DNA of 64,000 nucleotides. Origin: Scolanthus callimorphus (Eukaryota > Cnidaria > Anthozoa > Actiniaria > Edwardsiidae). The position numbers were made by a program, and so were the translations under genes. This document shows, one piece after another, positions 1-10,200 of the stretch (its first letter is position 1; every line of letters starts with the position of its first letter). Location of the stretch: NCBI GenBank assembly GCA_033964015.1, contig CM066924.1:12674625-12738624 (forward strand), in the 5' to 3' direction. The notes beneath the pieces are model-generated. The model was not told where the DNA came from and ran no database searches. It worked only from the letters and a program-made list of their open reading frames with translations.

Positions 1-1124
1 GATTTTAACAACAGCAAAATGCTACAAAAAGCCAAACCCAATTCAAGTCTGATTGACTAACACACTGCATTTGTTGCTCTGCTTTAAATAACACTGTATG
101 AGAACTAAACTGTATAATTGCAAATGCCTGCATAACATATATGGCAGTTGTTGCAAAACTAAGCAATGATGTTCAGTGATATCATACAGTGTGCTTCTGA
201 CCCATTTTGAAACACTTGGACATAAATTATATGCTACTTTGTAGTTGATCATTCTAAGCAACAGGGAAAACATTCAGGTAGTTGTAACTCAAGCTAATAC
301 ATGTGTCAAATACTGCACAGCAATGCATTTTTGTATGTCACAAATCCAGGTGACAAAGAACTACAAAAACAGTGTGACATATGATTGTTCCCAAAAAAAT
401 TTTGTAATGGAATTTTAAGGGGCTACATCGTTTTGGTGTCAGTTAGAGGTCAAATTTGTTTTCTCGTTGAGCACTCTGCCCCAAAATATGGGAGCCTTCC
501 ACCTTTTCCCTTAAAGGTGGTTCTGGGGGGTATGTCAAATTCTTTTAAAACGACTAATTTCCAAAAGATTTTTTAAAGGAAAACAGCCACGAGTTGGCCT
601 ATGGCATGCCTTTGATTGCACTTTGTTACCTTTTTTTTTGGCACTTTGTTTCCTAAAAACTGCACTACTCTCAGCCAATCAGAATCCAGAGATTTTTTCA
701 TGTGTATTATTAGCACGGAAAGTGTTCACCTCATATCGACAGAGAGCCCAAATGACACCGTTTTCAAAACATCTATCTTAATTTGAATATTTGTAGGCTT
801 TAAAAAGCGAAGAGGCTGGAGGTTTTTTAGTAATGCCGGTACTTTTTTCTTTAAGGTCATTCTCTAAGCTTCAAAATGACATATAAAGACTCCGTAGCAT
901 AAATTATTACGTGACACAGATTTTTCTCCGCGAGTACCTCCTTTTCATGAACCCATACCTTAAATCCCGACCCTTCCCTCTTATTAAAAATTATTCAGTG
1001 TTTCGAGAAACTGAAAGGTCAAACTGCTGACACATAGGCTGTTTTGTGTTGGAGACAGCCTATTTAATGCGTCTGGAAGAAGAGTTTTCCATTAATAGGA
1101 AAGTTCTCCTTTCAGCAAGTTAAA
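1..1124. other. Gene-free stretch upstream of the GPCR
   Basis: I see no convincing coding exon here. Short open frames exist on both strands but none carries a recognisable domain or good splice sites. Just before the GPCR start a pyrimidine-rich tract ending in AG (about 1107-1119, ttctcctttcag) looks like a splice acceptor, so the GPCR probably has an untranslated first exon somewhere in or left of this stretch. Confidence 0.5.
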
Positions 1125-2201
1125 ATGAATGCATCCTTAATATGGAACCCGTGGAACATCAGTATTCCGTACAAGAAGTGCTTTTATGCTTCATCTGTAT
1201 CCTCTGCAAATGACGCTATGTCAACAGCGCTGCTTGTGGTCATCCTATTCGGCATTCTCTGCAATATTCTAATCATAATTCTTGTCTACAAAAACAAAAC
1301 AAGGAAGAATATTCACTACTTGATCGCCAACATGTCCATCGGAGACTCTCTAGTGCTTGTGTTCAACGGTGCATCTCGCGTCAACTACCGACTGACGCGA
1401 AATACATGGGCAACAGCTACAGAGGGGTTCATTGCGAGCTCTATTTGCAAACTGGGTCCATTCATACAGCTCACGTCGCGTTTGGTGTCGCTCTTCACGC
1501 TATTGATTATCAGTATTGAGCGATTTAGAGCCGTCAAAATTTGCATATTGCCGCGAGAGACAGCCCGTGCGAGGGGGATTGCCATCGGTCTTACTTGGTT
1601 TCTTGCTACCGCCATTGCAGCCTATTATCTCTACGGGTATGAAAACATAGATTGGTATGGAACGAGACGCTGTGTTTTTCAAATTCCGCTTACCGCCATG
1701 ACGTCCTATTATGCAAGTCTTTTGTCAATTATCTTTATTTCGCTAACGGTTCTTTTTTCCCTAAGCTTTGCAACGATAAGAAAACTCCACAATTTGCAAA
1801 CAATATTGAATGATCTACCTGAAAGACAAAGAGCAAAGCGCAAGAGAAGTACAAGAAACGCAGTGCGTATGGTTTTATGTTCACTGTTAGTTTATGGAGT
1901 TTGCTGCTTGCCAAATTATATTTTCATGTTGATATTTACATTTGAATTACCAAATTTAAATGTAACATCACTCATGGGCCAAGATTGCGTTGATTACGAC
2001 CTTCTTTTCTTTTTTCTTGGATTTTTAATTCTTTTAAACTCGGCACTAAGTCCTTGTATATATGTAATTTTTCTCTCAGACTTTCGGAAGCAGTTGAAAA
2101 CTTGTTTCCGCTGTTATGGCAAGAACATAGTTCTTCCAAATCACATTGAACTCCGTGAGGATAGAACATATAAACTTTTGCACTATGTTAGCAACGTCTA
2201 G
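1125..2201 (+). CDS. Class A (rhodopsin-type) G protein-coupled receptor, intronless
   Basis: A 358-residue seven-transmembrane receptor in one exon, expected at the plasma membrane and coupled to G proteins; the ligand cannot be read from sequence. TM1 lies about 33-55 (contains the conserved Asn in CNIL), TM2 has Asp74 in a LIANMSIGD context, TM3 ends in ERF (132-134) in place of DRY, and TM7 carries NSALSPCIY (305-313) in place of NPxxY. TM6 has CCLPNY, where CWxP is usual. Cys108 and Cys183 are placed to form the TM3-ECL2 disulphide. Sequons at Asn2, Asn11 and Asn279 fall on the predicted outside. The start is chosen because it gives an extracellular N-terminus of normal length and follows an acceptor-like ttctcctttcag. 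Lone-exon class A receptors of this kind, often grouped near peptide receptors, are numerous in cnidarians; the subfamily is not resolved. The altered ERF, CCLP and SPxxY motifs are all tolerated in known receptors. Confidence 0.9.
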   Translation: MNASLIWNPWNISIPYKKCFYASSVSSANDAMSTALLVVILFGILCNILIIILVYKNKTRKNIHYLIANMSIGDSLVLVFNGASRVNYRLTRNTWATATEGFIASSICKLGPFIQLTSRLVSLFTLLIISIERFRAVKICILPRETARARGIAIGLTWFLATAIAAYYLYGYENIDWYGTRRCVFQIPLTAMTSYYASLLSIIFISLTVLFSLSFATIRKLHNLQTILNDLPERQRAKRKRSTRNAVRMVLCSLLVYGVCCLPNYIFMLIFTFELPNLNVTSLMGQDCVDYDLLFFFLGFLILLNSALSPCIYVIFLSDFRKQLKTCFRCYGKNIVLPNHIELREDRTYKLLHYVSNV

Positions 2202-2853
2202 GCTCTATAATGTGACTATTATGCCGCGCCATGGCCTTCAAATATGACAGACAGAAAGACGGACGGCCTCATTCATTAGATAAAAGTAAAATGCGTTGTA
2301 TATGAGTAAGTTTTTCCCCAGTAGACAGACAGACCCCAAAACATAAATAACAAGACGCCCGGGATGAAATCTGAAACCGTGATTCTTTAGAAATAATGAA
2401 CTTGCGAAGACTTTGATACATTGTTTACTAATGTTTTTCTCACTATAAACCTTCGCAGGACTCTAGACTTCTTCAAAATATTAAACGGTTTAGCTTCTTT
2501 TTTGGCTCTCTAGAGGGGCAGCCAGATCTGCTTTTTTATTATGTTTTTAAACAATTTCAAAGCTGTTAGAAGTAGTTTTTTTAGCAACAATAATCTCGAA
2601 GTTCAGCAATGTATTCGAGAAGTTTTTATTACCGTAAATTCGACCTTTTACACTTTTTAACTTTTCCTAGCGCCCCCGAACGGCGAGCAAAAACAGTTTT
2701 TCACTGAGCTTCTATGGCCTCAAATCTGTCTCTGGGTGAGATTTTAAACTCAAAAACATATTTTTCTCAGTTAATTTACGACATTTCTAAATCAGTAATG
2801 GCGACCACTGCAGCGTGGAAACACTACGAAATCTTGCTTTATACCTTACGTCA

Positions 2854-3169
2854 TTGGCCGTTTTCACACTAGAGCCGGATGATTCGTCCAGACGACTTTA
2901 GGGCAAAGATTTTTAGTGCGTCTCTTACTTCGTCAGTTGCTTCGTCTTGTGAGAATACGGGCAAGAGACGGATAAAACGTCCAGACGAATTAAATGATTT
3001 AGTTCGTCAATTCGGACTGATTAAGCCACTTAATTCGTCTGGACGTTTTATCCGTCTTTTGCCCGTATTCACACAAGACGAAGCAACTGACGAAGTCAGA
3101 GACGCACTAAAAATCTTTGCCCTAAAGTCGTCTGGACGAATCATCCGGCTCTAGTGTGAAAACGGCCAA
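2854..3169. mobile_element. 316-bp near-perfect palindrome (foldback MITE)
   Basis: The left arm, starting ttggccgttttcacactag, is repeated inverted at the right end (ctagtgtgaaaacggccaa), and the match continues nearly to the centre (around 3012), including paired blocks such as tcgtctggacgttttatccg. The whole element would fold into one hairpin of roughly 150 bp. This is typical of a non-autonomous foldback DNA transposon. I do not see a clear target-site duplication. Open frames inside it are by-products of the palindrome. Confidence 0.9.
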
Positions 3170-3470
3170 TCGCAGGAACTGTACACGTGATTACTGTTGC
3201 TATGCAAAAACCAATGTAGCACGGTGGAATGCGAATTTCATGACACGAAGAAAAAAACGAAGACAAACCTATAGCGGGACTTTCATCCCGCTAAAAGACG
3301 TTCTACTGGTAAACAATAATTTGATTTCTATGTGCGAGGCAGATTTACACCCTGTAATTTGTCGGGCCGATCATATTTTTAGCCGTGACTTACACCTATT
3401 CCCGGAAAGGTCGCACCGTCACTGTCTGTTATAGCCAGCGATGCGTCAGGGGAGCAAAATGGTTACAGTA

Positions 3471-3599
3471 TAGAGCGGTTTTCAGATGACTGTCGTGAGT
3501 AATTCGCAATTACTTTGTAATTACTCCTATAGGTTTTGTTCAGAATTGGCGTAATTACTTTGCAATTGGTTTCACGACAGTCATGTGAAAACCGATCTA
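3471..3599. mobile_element. Short TIR element (family with TAGAGCGGTTTTCA ends)
   Basis: The left end tagagcggttttcagatgac matches the inverted right end gtcatgtgaaaaccgatcta, with inner inverted blocks around gtaattact. Truncated relatives occur at about 15048-15150 and 38416-38480, so this is a dispersed MITE family in this genome. Confidence 0.8.
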
Positions 3600-3799
3600 T
3601 CAAAACAGAATCATGGACACTGTTTTTTAGGATACTAGTTATACTTATCACCCTGCTTATCTCAAATGATTGTACGATACATCGATAGCAAGAAGTTTTG
3701 TACTGGGTTAACACGACTTTATCCCATGACGCACCGCGAGCTACAACACACAGTTGTGACGGTGCAACCGTTTCTGAAATTGGTGTATATGATGTCCTG

Positions 3800-3912
3800 C
3801 ATTCTCGTACCCAGAGCTTCCCGGCACGTCACCTCCGTGATAGGCTCGGTGGGTGCACCCATTTGAGGACCTTCGCTGATTGGCTAAAACGGTGCGCATG
3901 CGTACATAAAAC
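3800..3912. mobile_element. Partial copy of the CATTCTCGTACCCAGAGC MITE family
   Basis: The segment begins with the family end (attctcgtacccagagcttc) and continues through the shared internal part (catttgaggacc, gctgattggct, catgcgtacataaaacc). The opposite inverted end is missing, so it is truncated. Complete copies are at 23577-23796 and 41819-42039. Confidence 0.75.
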
Positions 3913-4262
3913 CAGCTTTACCTCGCGAAAAACGTATCTTACTAAATAACACTAACAATCGTTTGCTTGTTATCTTTTCAACCTATGACATCGACGCTCT
4001 ACAACTAATTTTAAGGTATGAAAAGCATCATTTTCTGGAGGACGAGAATGATTTCCCTAATGAAAATCGGGACAGACACGAAATCATCTGTTGCCTTCTT
4101 ACTCTAACAGAAATATCACTAAAAACCTTGAAATACTGACAAGGAGCAAATCATGAATAGCTTTCGAGTCAACTTTCTCTTGTCATTAGGGGCCGTGGTA
4201 GGGGAGCGGTTTGAAGGCCTAAAATTTTCATCAATTTCTTAAATGGTATACCATCATCTTCG

Positions 4263-4492
4263 TCATTCCACCAGTTCAGAACACTCTCGGCGGTCCTTCT
4301 CTTCTGCCTTCAAGTCCTGCATCCTAATCTTTGTTTTGTCATCTGAATCTACTTGGAGTTTGCCCGCCACGGCTTTCACCATTTCGTGTAGTTGGCCCAA
4401 GTGTTCCTCGAGTGTAACTGTGCGGCGGTTCAGAGATCGTATCTCATTTTGAACCAAGTTGTCACTGTCTACTGTTCTTTTCATTGGCGACT
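4263..4492 (-). CDS. Possible small coiled-coil protein or exon, unrecognised
   Basis: The minus strand is open from before 4600 to a stop at 4263. The lower part, from a methionine near 4482, encodes about 74 residues rich in Glu, Lys, Leu and Arg with heptad-like spacing (LEEHLGQLHEMVKAVAGKL, then a DLKAEEKDRR tail), which suggests a coiled coil. An acceptor-like sequence (attcattcaag) lies just upstream, so it could be an exon rather than a complete gene. No family is recognised. Origin from a retroelement ORF is possible because a tRNA-like half lies just upstream. Coding status is uncertain. Confidence 0.3.
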
Positions 4493-4607
4493 TGAATGAA
4501 TTATATGAAAAGAACAATGAATTATTTATCCTTTCAAATCCAGCATAGCTGTAGAATACATTGCAGTCCATTTTTAACTCGAAGTATGACAAAAGAGACA
4601 TGTTGTT

Positions 4608-4655
4608 ACTAGTCTGCCGCTCTACCAACTGTGCTATCAGCCCATTGGGATAGGC
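4608..4655 (-). other. tRNA-like 5' half (probable truncated SINE head)
   Basis: On the minus strand the sequence contains a typical A box (tagcacagttggtagagc) preceded by gggctga and followed by gcggcagactagtaac, which matches a tRNA up to an AGT anticodon arm. No T-arm or B box (GGTTCGAATCC) follows, so it is not a functional tRNA. It is best read as a truncated tRNA-derived SINE head or tRNA pseudogene. Confidence 0.55.
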
Positions 4656-4739
4656 CACTTGCACAAACTGGGTCACGTGACCACAACTATCTCTTAACGA
4701 GATGCTTTGTCAAAATCAATTCCAGAAATACAAAAAACC

Positions 4740-6950
4740 AATTAATACTAGTCCGAAACTGAAGTTTCAGCATAGAATCCCATGCTATGACTCTATCTCG
4801 CGCGCTGATTGGCTGAAATCGAGGGAGATTTTTTGTGGAATTACATGGCTGCAAAAGTAGAATCTAATGAAAACACAGGACGCCCACGAAATTAAATTTC
4901 GTCGCTGCGCGACTCGGGCGATATCGATTTTTCGCGTGAGATTTAGTGTGGAATTCCCTCGTCGGGCAATGGATTTACCTATAGAAGTTAGCTACGATAA
5001 AAGCAGGGGAAATGTGTTTATCTTCATTTTCGTATCACAGTTTTTCGCGCGCTTTGTGAAACGTGGGCACACGCGCCTCCACAAAACACAAAACGCTCAA
5101 ACTCTCGCGTGGTCAACACAACAAGTTTTGGAAACAAAATCTCTCTGGTTCCTCCAAAGTTTCGGGTATTTCTACCCTGGGTATGCAAGGCAATGTCCAG
5201 ATATTTACTTTACAAGATAATTTCAACGAGAAGCTGTTGGCTAGTTCGACTTAAAAGTTCTGTCATCGATTGAAAAGTTATGTCAAATGTTAGAGGTGGA
5301 AAGCACATGCAAAACGAAAAACACTACAGGAGCTGCACTTTTTACCAAGAATAAAGGAGATAGAAAGCCGTAAGGGAACAAAAAATCAAACAAGTAAGCT
5401 ATAAAAGTTAAAACATTTTCGATCAGTAAGATAATTCTACTAATTCAAATCATTTGAAACTCTTTGTAGACTCGATCGCTTTCATAGTCAAATTGGCTTC
5501 AGTCACTTCAGTGTGTTGACACTGAACTGAATGAACACTGAACACTGAACTGAATGAATTTTCTCTCATCTAAACATTTATATATTTTAATTTCATGTTT
5601 TAAAGATTCGCTATTGCAGCAAAGCCTAATTTCAAGGGACTTTCGTTTTAAGATTCAGAAAATTCCATCGCTTTTGCACTAGCGCGGCTTTCAAGCACTC
5701 GAAATCCACTGTCAATTCCCTTAAATTTAGACTAGCTTATTCTCTAAAAATGTCCGGCATGGGATTCAAAGAAAATCCATTACCTGACTCGGGAATTCCA
5801 CGCTAAATTTCACTTGAAAAACCGATATCGCTCTCGTCGCTGCGCGACTCGAGCGATATCGGTTTTTCGCGTGAAATTTAGCTTGGAATTCCCTCGTCAG
5901 GCAATGGATTTACCTATAGAATCCTATGATATCTCTTTTTTGTGTAAATTGAGGACGAGATATCATAGGATTCAAGTATATTCAAAGCGTTCAGTCGGTA
6001 GATTCCGCCGAAAATAGCACTCAAAAGGGCGATATCGCCCTCGTCGCTGCGCGACTCGCGCTATATCGCTTTTTTTTCGTGCTATTTTCTTAGCGGAATC
6101 TAGCCTTCTGAAGCTTTGAATAATCCTATAGAATCCCATGCTATGACTCTATCTCGCATGCTCATTGGCTGAAATCGAGAGAGTTTTTTTGTGGAATAGT
6201 TACATGGCTGCAAAATTAGAATTCAATGAAAACACAGACAATCTCGAAATAAAATTTCAACACGACAAATGTACAATTTATCAAGCGAGAACAATTACTT
6301 TCTGAAGTTTTAATACTGTATGAAACGTCTTTTCGTCAACGAAGACGCTTCGCTACCAAGATTTAAGTTGCATTTTCCTGGCTTCCTTGGCACGCGTAAA
6401 GCCTTTTTTGTTAATTATTAAATCAATAAAACCTCCGGCATGGGATTCAAAGAAAATCCATTACCCGACTCAGGAATTCCGCACTATATCTCACTTGAAA
6501 AATCGATATCGCCCGTGTCGCTGCGCGACTCGGGTGATATCGATTTTTCGCGTGAGATTTAGTGTGGAATTCCTGAGTCGAGTAATGGATTTACCTATAA
6601 AATTTCTAACCTGGAGCAAATGGCAGCCAGTTGAACGTACCCAGAGCTTCCGGCACGTCACCTCGCGGGGTAGGCTCTGGTGGCACCCATTTGAGGACAT
6701 TCGCTGATTGGCTAAAACGGTGCACATGCGTACATAAAACCTGCTTTACTTCGCGCATTCTCGTACCCAGAGCTCCCCGGCTCGTCTGCTCGCAGGGGAG
6801 GCTCTGGTGACATCCATTTGAGGATCTTTGCTGATTGGCTGGTTTTGAACGTCTGACTTCATATCGATCTTTCGCGTGAGATTTAGGGTGGAATTCCTGA
6901 GTCGAGTAATGGATTTACCTATAAAATCTCTAACCTGGAGCAAATGGCAG
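4740..6950. repeat. Cluster of related foldback elements
   Basis: At least four copies of one hairpin family lie here. The most complete are about 5754-5930 and 6433-6607: an arm containing gggattcaaagaaaatcca and gaattcc, a centre tcgtcgctgcgcgactcg, and the inverted arm ending in ggatttacctata. Partial copies are at about 4890-4985 and 6864-6940. A second repeated block (cccatgctatgactctatctcgc ... gctgattggctgaaatcgag, split here) occurs at about 4778-4870 and 6132-6240. The cluster looks like repeated insertion and local duplication. Confidence 0.75.
6637..6855. mobile_element. Two adjacent partial copies of the CATTCTCGTACCCAGAGC family
   Basis: Two left-end fragments lie head to tail: one from about 6637 (cgtacccagagcttccggc) and one from about 6758 (cattctcgtacccagagctc). 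Each continues into the shared catttgaggac and gctgattggct internal part. Neither has its right inverted end. Confidence 0.7.
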
Positions 6951-7281
6951 CCAGTTGAACTTTACTCAGAATGTATTGGATTTGGTGGAAGTGGCCTTGT
7001 AGTGCAAGTGGCCTTTTGGTGTGTAGGTCAAACCCTAATCACTACCAATCTATGGGCCTTCTCACACGAGACGAGTTGTCTCGAGGGGATAGGGGCAACT
7101 TCTTCAATGAAAACCCAAGTGTAAAGCACTTGTAAAGCACAACACCCGAGTGTAAAGCAACCCTATCCCTACCTACTCCGTAACTATCAGTCGGAATGAC
7201 AACAGCAGAATAATAATGGACTTAATTAAATAATGCAATGGGAATTCGTTGGAACGAGAGGTGTGGCCATATGAGTTACTG

Positions 7282-10200
7282 TTATAGGCCAGCTAAACAA
7301 TACAATTGGGGCCTATAGAACAAAGAAGATACAGCTTGCCCCTTCTGTTAAAATATTCTCCCATACAAGAAAATGGATATCATTGGTGAAGAGCTTTTAA
7401 ACTTACCTTAATAATGTCTAGCATTCTCTGTATCTCCTGTGGGTTTGTAATCAGAGGTGACAAACCAGGGAAGACCTGCTTGGTCATCTCAAAATTGGGG
7501 TAAAACTCTTGTTTGACCACTGTAAAGTGTTTTCGTACGCGATGCGGCATGGCTTTCTCAACATCAAGAGCGAGGTCCACCTAGAGCATGACAGAAAGAT
7601 GGATAGAAATATTTGACTTTGCCAGATACTTATTTACTCAGAGCCCATCCAGGCTCGAGGACGCACTTGGGATGTTTGAAAGTTTGAAATTCTCAAAGTT
7701 TTAAACTTTTCTCGTGTTTTTCCAGCATCCTTCATGCTTTTATCACATTATAAACCACAGAAATCCGCTTTTTATTGCTTAAATTCCCATCGGCTGATCA
7801 GGGCAGCGGGTGCAATATTTTCGATGGTTTACGGTAAATCAATTATCTAACTTCAATGTTAGATGATCGTTTAAAAATTTCTCCGAATCTCTGCTCGCAA
7901 AGTAAATGTAAATAATAAAGTGGCTCAGTGCGGCTCTTCCATTATATGCTAGCAGCAGCTCGTTATGTTGCCTCAGATTGGTGGGTTTCTTACTATTTTA
8001 TTTCGCTGGTCGGCCATACCAGCAGCACCTTAGGCCTAGTACATACGCCGCTCTTATCATGAGCCGATCCTAATGCAAAAGCTCAATAAAACAATATTTT
8101 TTGTCCATCTCTCGCCTGCCTGTAGCCTAAACTATTCTAAATTAAACCAGGAATGTAGAATCGATTTGAACACCGCGAGTTTCGAGTATTTCATGTTAAC
8201 AGTTTGGTACGGCTCATGATAAGAGCGGCGTATGTACTAGGCCTTACTCGCCAAACTGCAAGATTGGATACTCCTTCGCGCGAAGGTATCGAAAAGTAGC
8301 AGCACTCGTGAGCGTGCTATGACACTTCTGCATCTTATATTCAAGCGCCTATCAATGAGCCAATGCTGCTAGCGACAAATTAATTGTGGAATTCAAGGGT
8401 CTGAAACTTGGATTCTCAACAAAGAGAACCTTTGTGTCGCGACTCGCGTTTACAAAACGTCTCTATATTTTGGGCTTTTCTATACCACCAGTGAACAGCC
8501 TGTTTCACACTATATATCGATGTTTTAAAACGCAGGTCGCGGTACAACAGTTGCTTCTGTATTGAGCGTGAGACGTACTCGCACGTACCAACATTGCGTG
8601 ACGCTGTAGCACTGCTTGCTCTTGAACACCTTTAATGTCATCAACTGCCAGGCCAATCTGATGTGATTGAAAAGTGGAACGTGACATCAGACTTGAGTGT
8701 GTTTCCATTGACAACTGAAAAGCCAGTGGCGATCAAAAATCTCATGTTGCGATTCTATTCCAAACTCACCAGTAAGTTTATAAGAAGAAGTGCCATTACG
8801 ACCAAGAAGATGATGAACAAAATCCAGGCTATTCCGGGCTCCTTTCCGTCGAATATCTCGTCGAAATCGAACTCCCCGATCATCATGACACCGGTTTTTA
8901 TAATAGAACGGCCAGCGCTGCTGAACTGTAACTAGAACAACGAGAAAATGTAACCATATCCGTCGTGAATGTATTTGCCATTACTATACCAGGAGCCAAT
9001 TACCTTATAGGAGCGTCCAACTCCCATGTTTTCACAGTGTAACAGCATCTTGGAAATGAAATTTAAAATTTACACGCAAAGCTTTCGTGACACATTGGCT
9101 TAGGCAATAGAGTGATGGTAGCGTATGATTTCTTCAAAGCAGTTTATTCAAGCTGCACATCTATTGCAGACTCCAGGAAAAGTCACTTACTTTTCCTGCA
9201 AAAAGGGCGAAAAACGCGAGGGCGAAGGCGATGATGAAGAGAAGAAATAAAAGTGAAAATGCCAAGAAGGTCCTGAGGATGTCCACAAACATCACCACGT
9301 ATATCCCGAGCTTGGGGAACTTGCGAATAAATAGCAGTAGCGTCATCCATGCTGACCAGATAGATATGGCGCCAACAGTCACCTGCCAGCTCTTGCATCT
9401 GAAGACAGCGCAACAAAAGCAATACCAGCAGTTGCAATCGTTCCATTTCAATTGTTTCTTTTTAGGGCGCATAAAAATACTTAGCCTTCAAAACATGATA
9501 ACGACCATAAGAATAAAGCCCCAAAAACATACCCTATAGGGCGGCACATACCCGTATACATATATGAGGGAGTATCCGCCCTCCCTCCGGGAAGATAAGA
9601 TCGTTTTGCGCTTTCGAGGCATCTGCGACTAAAGCACTTACCTGTTCAAATCAGACACGTCCGTGCCATTAAACTCCGGAACGACGTAGATAATTGCTGA
9701 AAGGAAGACCGTCCACTCTAGGAGGTTTTCCCATGAAAGGTACGAGAGCTTCTGGATAAAAACTTGGAACAACTGTAACGAGACAGAATGGAATAGAATG
9801 AGAAGCAAATGAATGGGATGAGGGAGGACATGGAAGGGTAGGGCAAGCCAGGACGGGACAGGACAAGGGACAAGATTATAGGACAGGGCATTGCAGGACG
9901 TGACAGGCCATGTAAGGGGTTCGAATGGTTCCATTGTCAAACCTTTAAATTTTTGAGTATTGCAATAATTAGGTGCAAAGTTATTGGCCGCTTAACTTCC
10001 CCATGTTTAGAGACGTTGTATGAGGCACGGACACAATCTGTCCGACTTCCATACAAACACTATAGAAATATGCAACTTCAGAGGCCTATAACTTTGCTCC
10101 CAATTATTAAACCAAAATTATCAGAGTATCTTAGATTTCAGGTATTCTAACTATAGCATAAGATATTTGAAGAGGAAACCGAGGCATTGACTAACTGCTA

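Noticed and set aside
2879..3154. 91-codon plus-strand open frame
   Set aside because: It lies wholly inside the 316-bp palindrome and its second half mirrors the first.
4608..4655. Functional tRNA-Thr gene
   Set aside because: Only the 5' half is present; no T-arm, B box or 3' acceptor strand follows.
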